Shown one piece after another: positions 62,880-64,000 of a stretch of 64,000 nt of DNA. The translations under genes were made by a program, and so were the position numbers. A model generated the notes under the pieces. It was not told the DNA's origin and did not search any database. It worked only from the letters and a program-made list of their open reading frames with translations. The DNA comes from Vicinamibacterales bacterium (lineage in GTDB: Bacteria; Acidobacteriota; Vicinamibacteria; Vicinamibacterales; 2-12-FULL-66-21). The stretch covers positions 24,346-88,345 of the forward strand of contig DASSPH010000060.1 of NCBI GenBank assembly GCA_035699745.1. Reading direction: 5' to 3'. The number at the start of each line of letters is the position of its first letter. Within the stretch, counting starts at the first letter, position 1.

Positions 62880-63607
62880 GCTGACGGCGCGCCCAGGGCC
62901 GATTCCGCCGCCGCGAGATCCGACAACGTGTCGATGTCGCACCACGTCGCATCGCCGATCTCGACGCCGCGCATCAGCCCGCGCGAGGCGAGCTCGCGGA
63001 CGCCGCCGCTCAGCGTCGTATCGCCCAGCCCACAGGCGTGAGTGAGCGCCTCGAACAGCACCGGCGAGAACACGAAGACGCCGGTATCCAGCGCGTCGTA
63101 CTCGATCAGGTCCTTGCCGATGGCGACGATGCGGGATCCCACGCGGCGGACCTTGGTGGCTTCGTCGGCGATCTCGGGAGGCACGGGCCGCGCGTCCACG
63201 GCGAGGAGCGACTCGCCGTCAGCGACGTCGAGGCGCAGCATGCGCTGCAGCACCGGCGGCTCGAACACGTGATCGCCCATGAGCAGCGCGAAGCGATCGC
63301 TGCCGACCGATGCCCGCGCCGCCAGCGCGGACACGCCGTTCTCGAGACGCCATTCGGGGTTCAGTGCGAACGACACGTCCATGCCGCGCGGCGCCGCCGC
63401 TTCGGCCAGCCCGCGGACCCGGTCGGCCTGGTAGCCGAGCACGACCGTCGCCGCACGGATGCCGGCGTCGTATGCGGCCTCGAGCGTGCGCTGCAGGAGG
63501 GGGCGTCCGAGCAGCGGCTGCAGCAGCTTCGAATCGTGCGTGGGGTTGTGGAAACGGTCACCGTTACCGGCGGCGAGGATGACGGCCTTGCTGACAATTC
63601 GCGTCAC
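62876..63607 (-). CDS. Nucleotidyltransferase (NTP transferase, IPCT/phosphocholine-type)
   Basis: 243 residues. Signature AVILAAGNGDRFHNP, then SKLLQPLLGRPLLQRTLEAA, FALLMGDHVFEP (metal Asp) and DATWCDIDTLSDLAAAE. Best matches nucleotidyltransferases that activate small phosphorylated headgroups such as inositol-1-phosphate or phosphocholine with CTP. It supplies the LAAGxGxR motif missing from its neighbour's middle domain. GTG start at 63607; upstream residues are unlike the family. ATGA overlap with the downstream fusion gene. Confidence 0.83.
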   Translation of the reverse strand: MTRIVSKAVILAAGNGDRFHNPTHDSKLLQPLLGRPLLQRTLEAAYDAGIRAATVVLGYQADRVRGLAEAAAPRGMDVSFALNPEWRLENGVSALAARASVGSDRFALLMGDHVFEPPVLQRMLRLDVADGESLLAVDARPVPPEIADEATKVRRVGSRIVAIGKDLIEYDALDTGVFVFSPVLFEALTHACGLGDTTLSGGVRELASRGLMRGVEIGDATWCDIDTLSDLAAAESALGAPSA

Positions 63608-63799
63608 TGCAACTCTCGTATGCTGCCGGTGCCTCGGTCCGGCGTCTCCAGGCGTCGTGTCATGGGTTTGGACGCGCGGTATGCAGCCCGCGTCTCCATC
63701 CCATCCTTGTCCAATACGCCTCGTAAGGCGAAGTGGATTCACGAAACGGCTCTTCACCCCCGCACGGCTGCATGGAGCATGCCCGGGTCCGCCCCCTCG

Positions 63800-64000
63800 T
63801 CACCCCCTTTCCGCTTGATCCTGCGGGAGTTGCGGCGTTCTCGGGGCGAACCCTTCACGGACGAGCAGCACGCCCCCGGCCAGCGCCCAGAACAGCATCC
63901 GGACCTTGCGGATGATGGCCATCGACAACCCAGGCCGCGTGCCCAGCCCGAGTAGTTGCGACACGTATGCGGTGGCGGCCTCATCCACCCCCAGGCGAAG
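63800..64000 (-). CDS. C-terminal end of a flippase-like (LPG-synthase TM) protein, start outside window
   Basis: 66 residues are visible, ending at TGA. The sequence ATAYVSQLLGLGTRPGLSMA followed by IIRKVRMLFWALAGGVLLVRE resembles the last membrane helix of lysylphosphatidylglycerol-synthase-type flippase-like proteins, including residues 285-320 of the fusion protein downstream (APLALARRLRGLFWAGIGL). Family assignment is tentative. The 192-bp gap to the next gene contains no other gene. Confidence 0.5.
   Translation of the reverse strand, partial: LRLGVDEAATAYVSQLLGLGTRPGLSMAIIRKVRMLFWALAGGVLLVREGFAPRTPQLPQDQAERG

Noticed and set aside
60633..63041. Open frame of about 800 codons antisense to the flippase fusion
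   Set aside because: Same reason: shadow of a GC-rich gene.
1..64000. tRNA genes, rRNA, CRISPR arrays, transposases
   Set aside because: I looked for characteristic motifs in the intergenic gaps and for transposase-like proteins and found none, although a covariance search could still find a missed tRNA.

Overview
This is a GC-rich, gene-dense stretch of chromosome, most likely from an Acidobacteriota bacterium, perhaps of the Vicinamibacteria type. That assignment is inference. It rests on an FtsX/MacB permease of the acidobacterial orphan-permease (ADOP) type, two Ser/Thr kinases fused to TPR or beta-propeller regions, an ECF sigma factor of the kinase-linked type, a winged-helix/FHA fusion and a PQQ-type sugar dehydrogenase fused to cytochrome c. 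No rRNA, tRNA, CRISPR array or intact insertion sequence was seen. No gene-free gap exceeds 300 bases.

Layout. 1-8.7 kb: 5' part of an ADOP permease, an AraC regulator and a divergent RND efflux operon (outer-membrane channel, adaptor, pump). 8.7-11.9 kb: the most interesting locus, an ArsM-like SAM methyltransferase whose frame contains an in-frame UGA followed by a perfect bSECIS-like hairpin (a probable selenoprotein), a divergent LysR regulator and an MFS exporter. A near-identical 21-bp inverted sequence lies in front of both the methyltransferase and the exporter. 12-18 kb: DEAD-box helicase, VIT-family transporter, ECF sigma factor with Ser/Thr kinase, small lipoprotein. 18-25 kb: ApbE/ferric-reductase-like operon with its own two-component system, metallophosphoesterase and NhaA-like antiporter. 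25-32 kb: Cus-type copper/silver efflux operon in which the pump and the adaptor each carry an extra C-terminal domain.

32-36 kb: BON protein and an arsenic locus (arsC, MarR-type regulator, ArsN1-like acetyltransferase) that ends in a truncated flavoprotein gene. It abuts a DUF2236 oxygenase-like gene and ispH, which share tandem operators. 36-44 kb: PQQ dehydrogenase, vanadium-haloperoxidase-like protein, wHTH-FHA protein, outer-membrane protein, second Ser/Thr kinase. 44-48 kb: operon of GGDEF protein, response regulator and histidine kinase with a small secreted target gene; both transcription units carry the same TTAAG-type direct repeat. A 3' remnant of an acetyltransferase gene follows. 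48-56 kb: TonB-dependent receptor with twin palindromic operators, a large hybrid kinase, a double-MEDS protein, a Ca2+/H+ antiporter and an outer-membrane protein. 56-60.5 kb: sigma-54 activator, SRP RNA, dnaX, ybaB, recR. 60.6-64 kb: a phospholipid-headgroup cluster with a three-part flippase/nucleotidyltransferase-like/CDP-alcohol transferase fusion, a nucleotidyltransferase and the end of another flippase-like gene.

Common themes are defence against metals, metalloids and toxins (two RND systems, Cus, arsenic genes, the putative Sec methyltransferase) and dense signalling. Many operons show 4-bp ATGA/GTGA overlaps, which suggests translational coupling.
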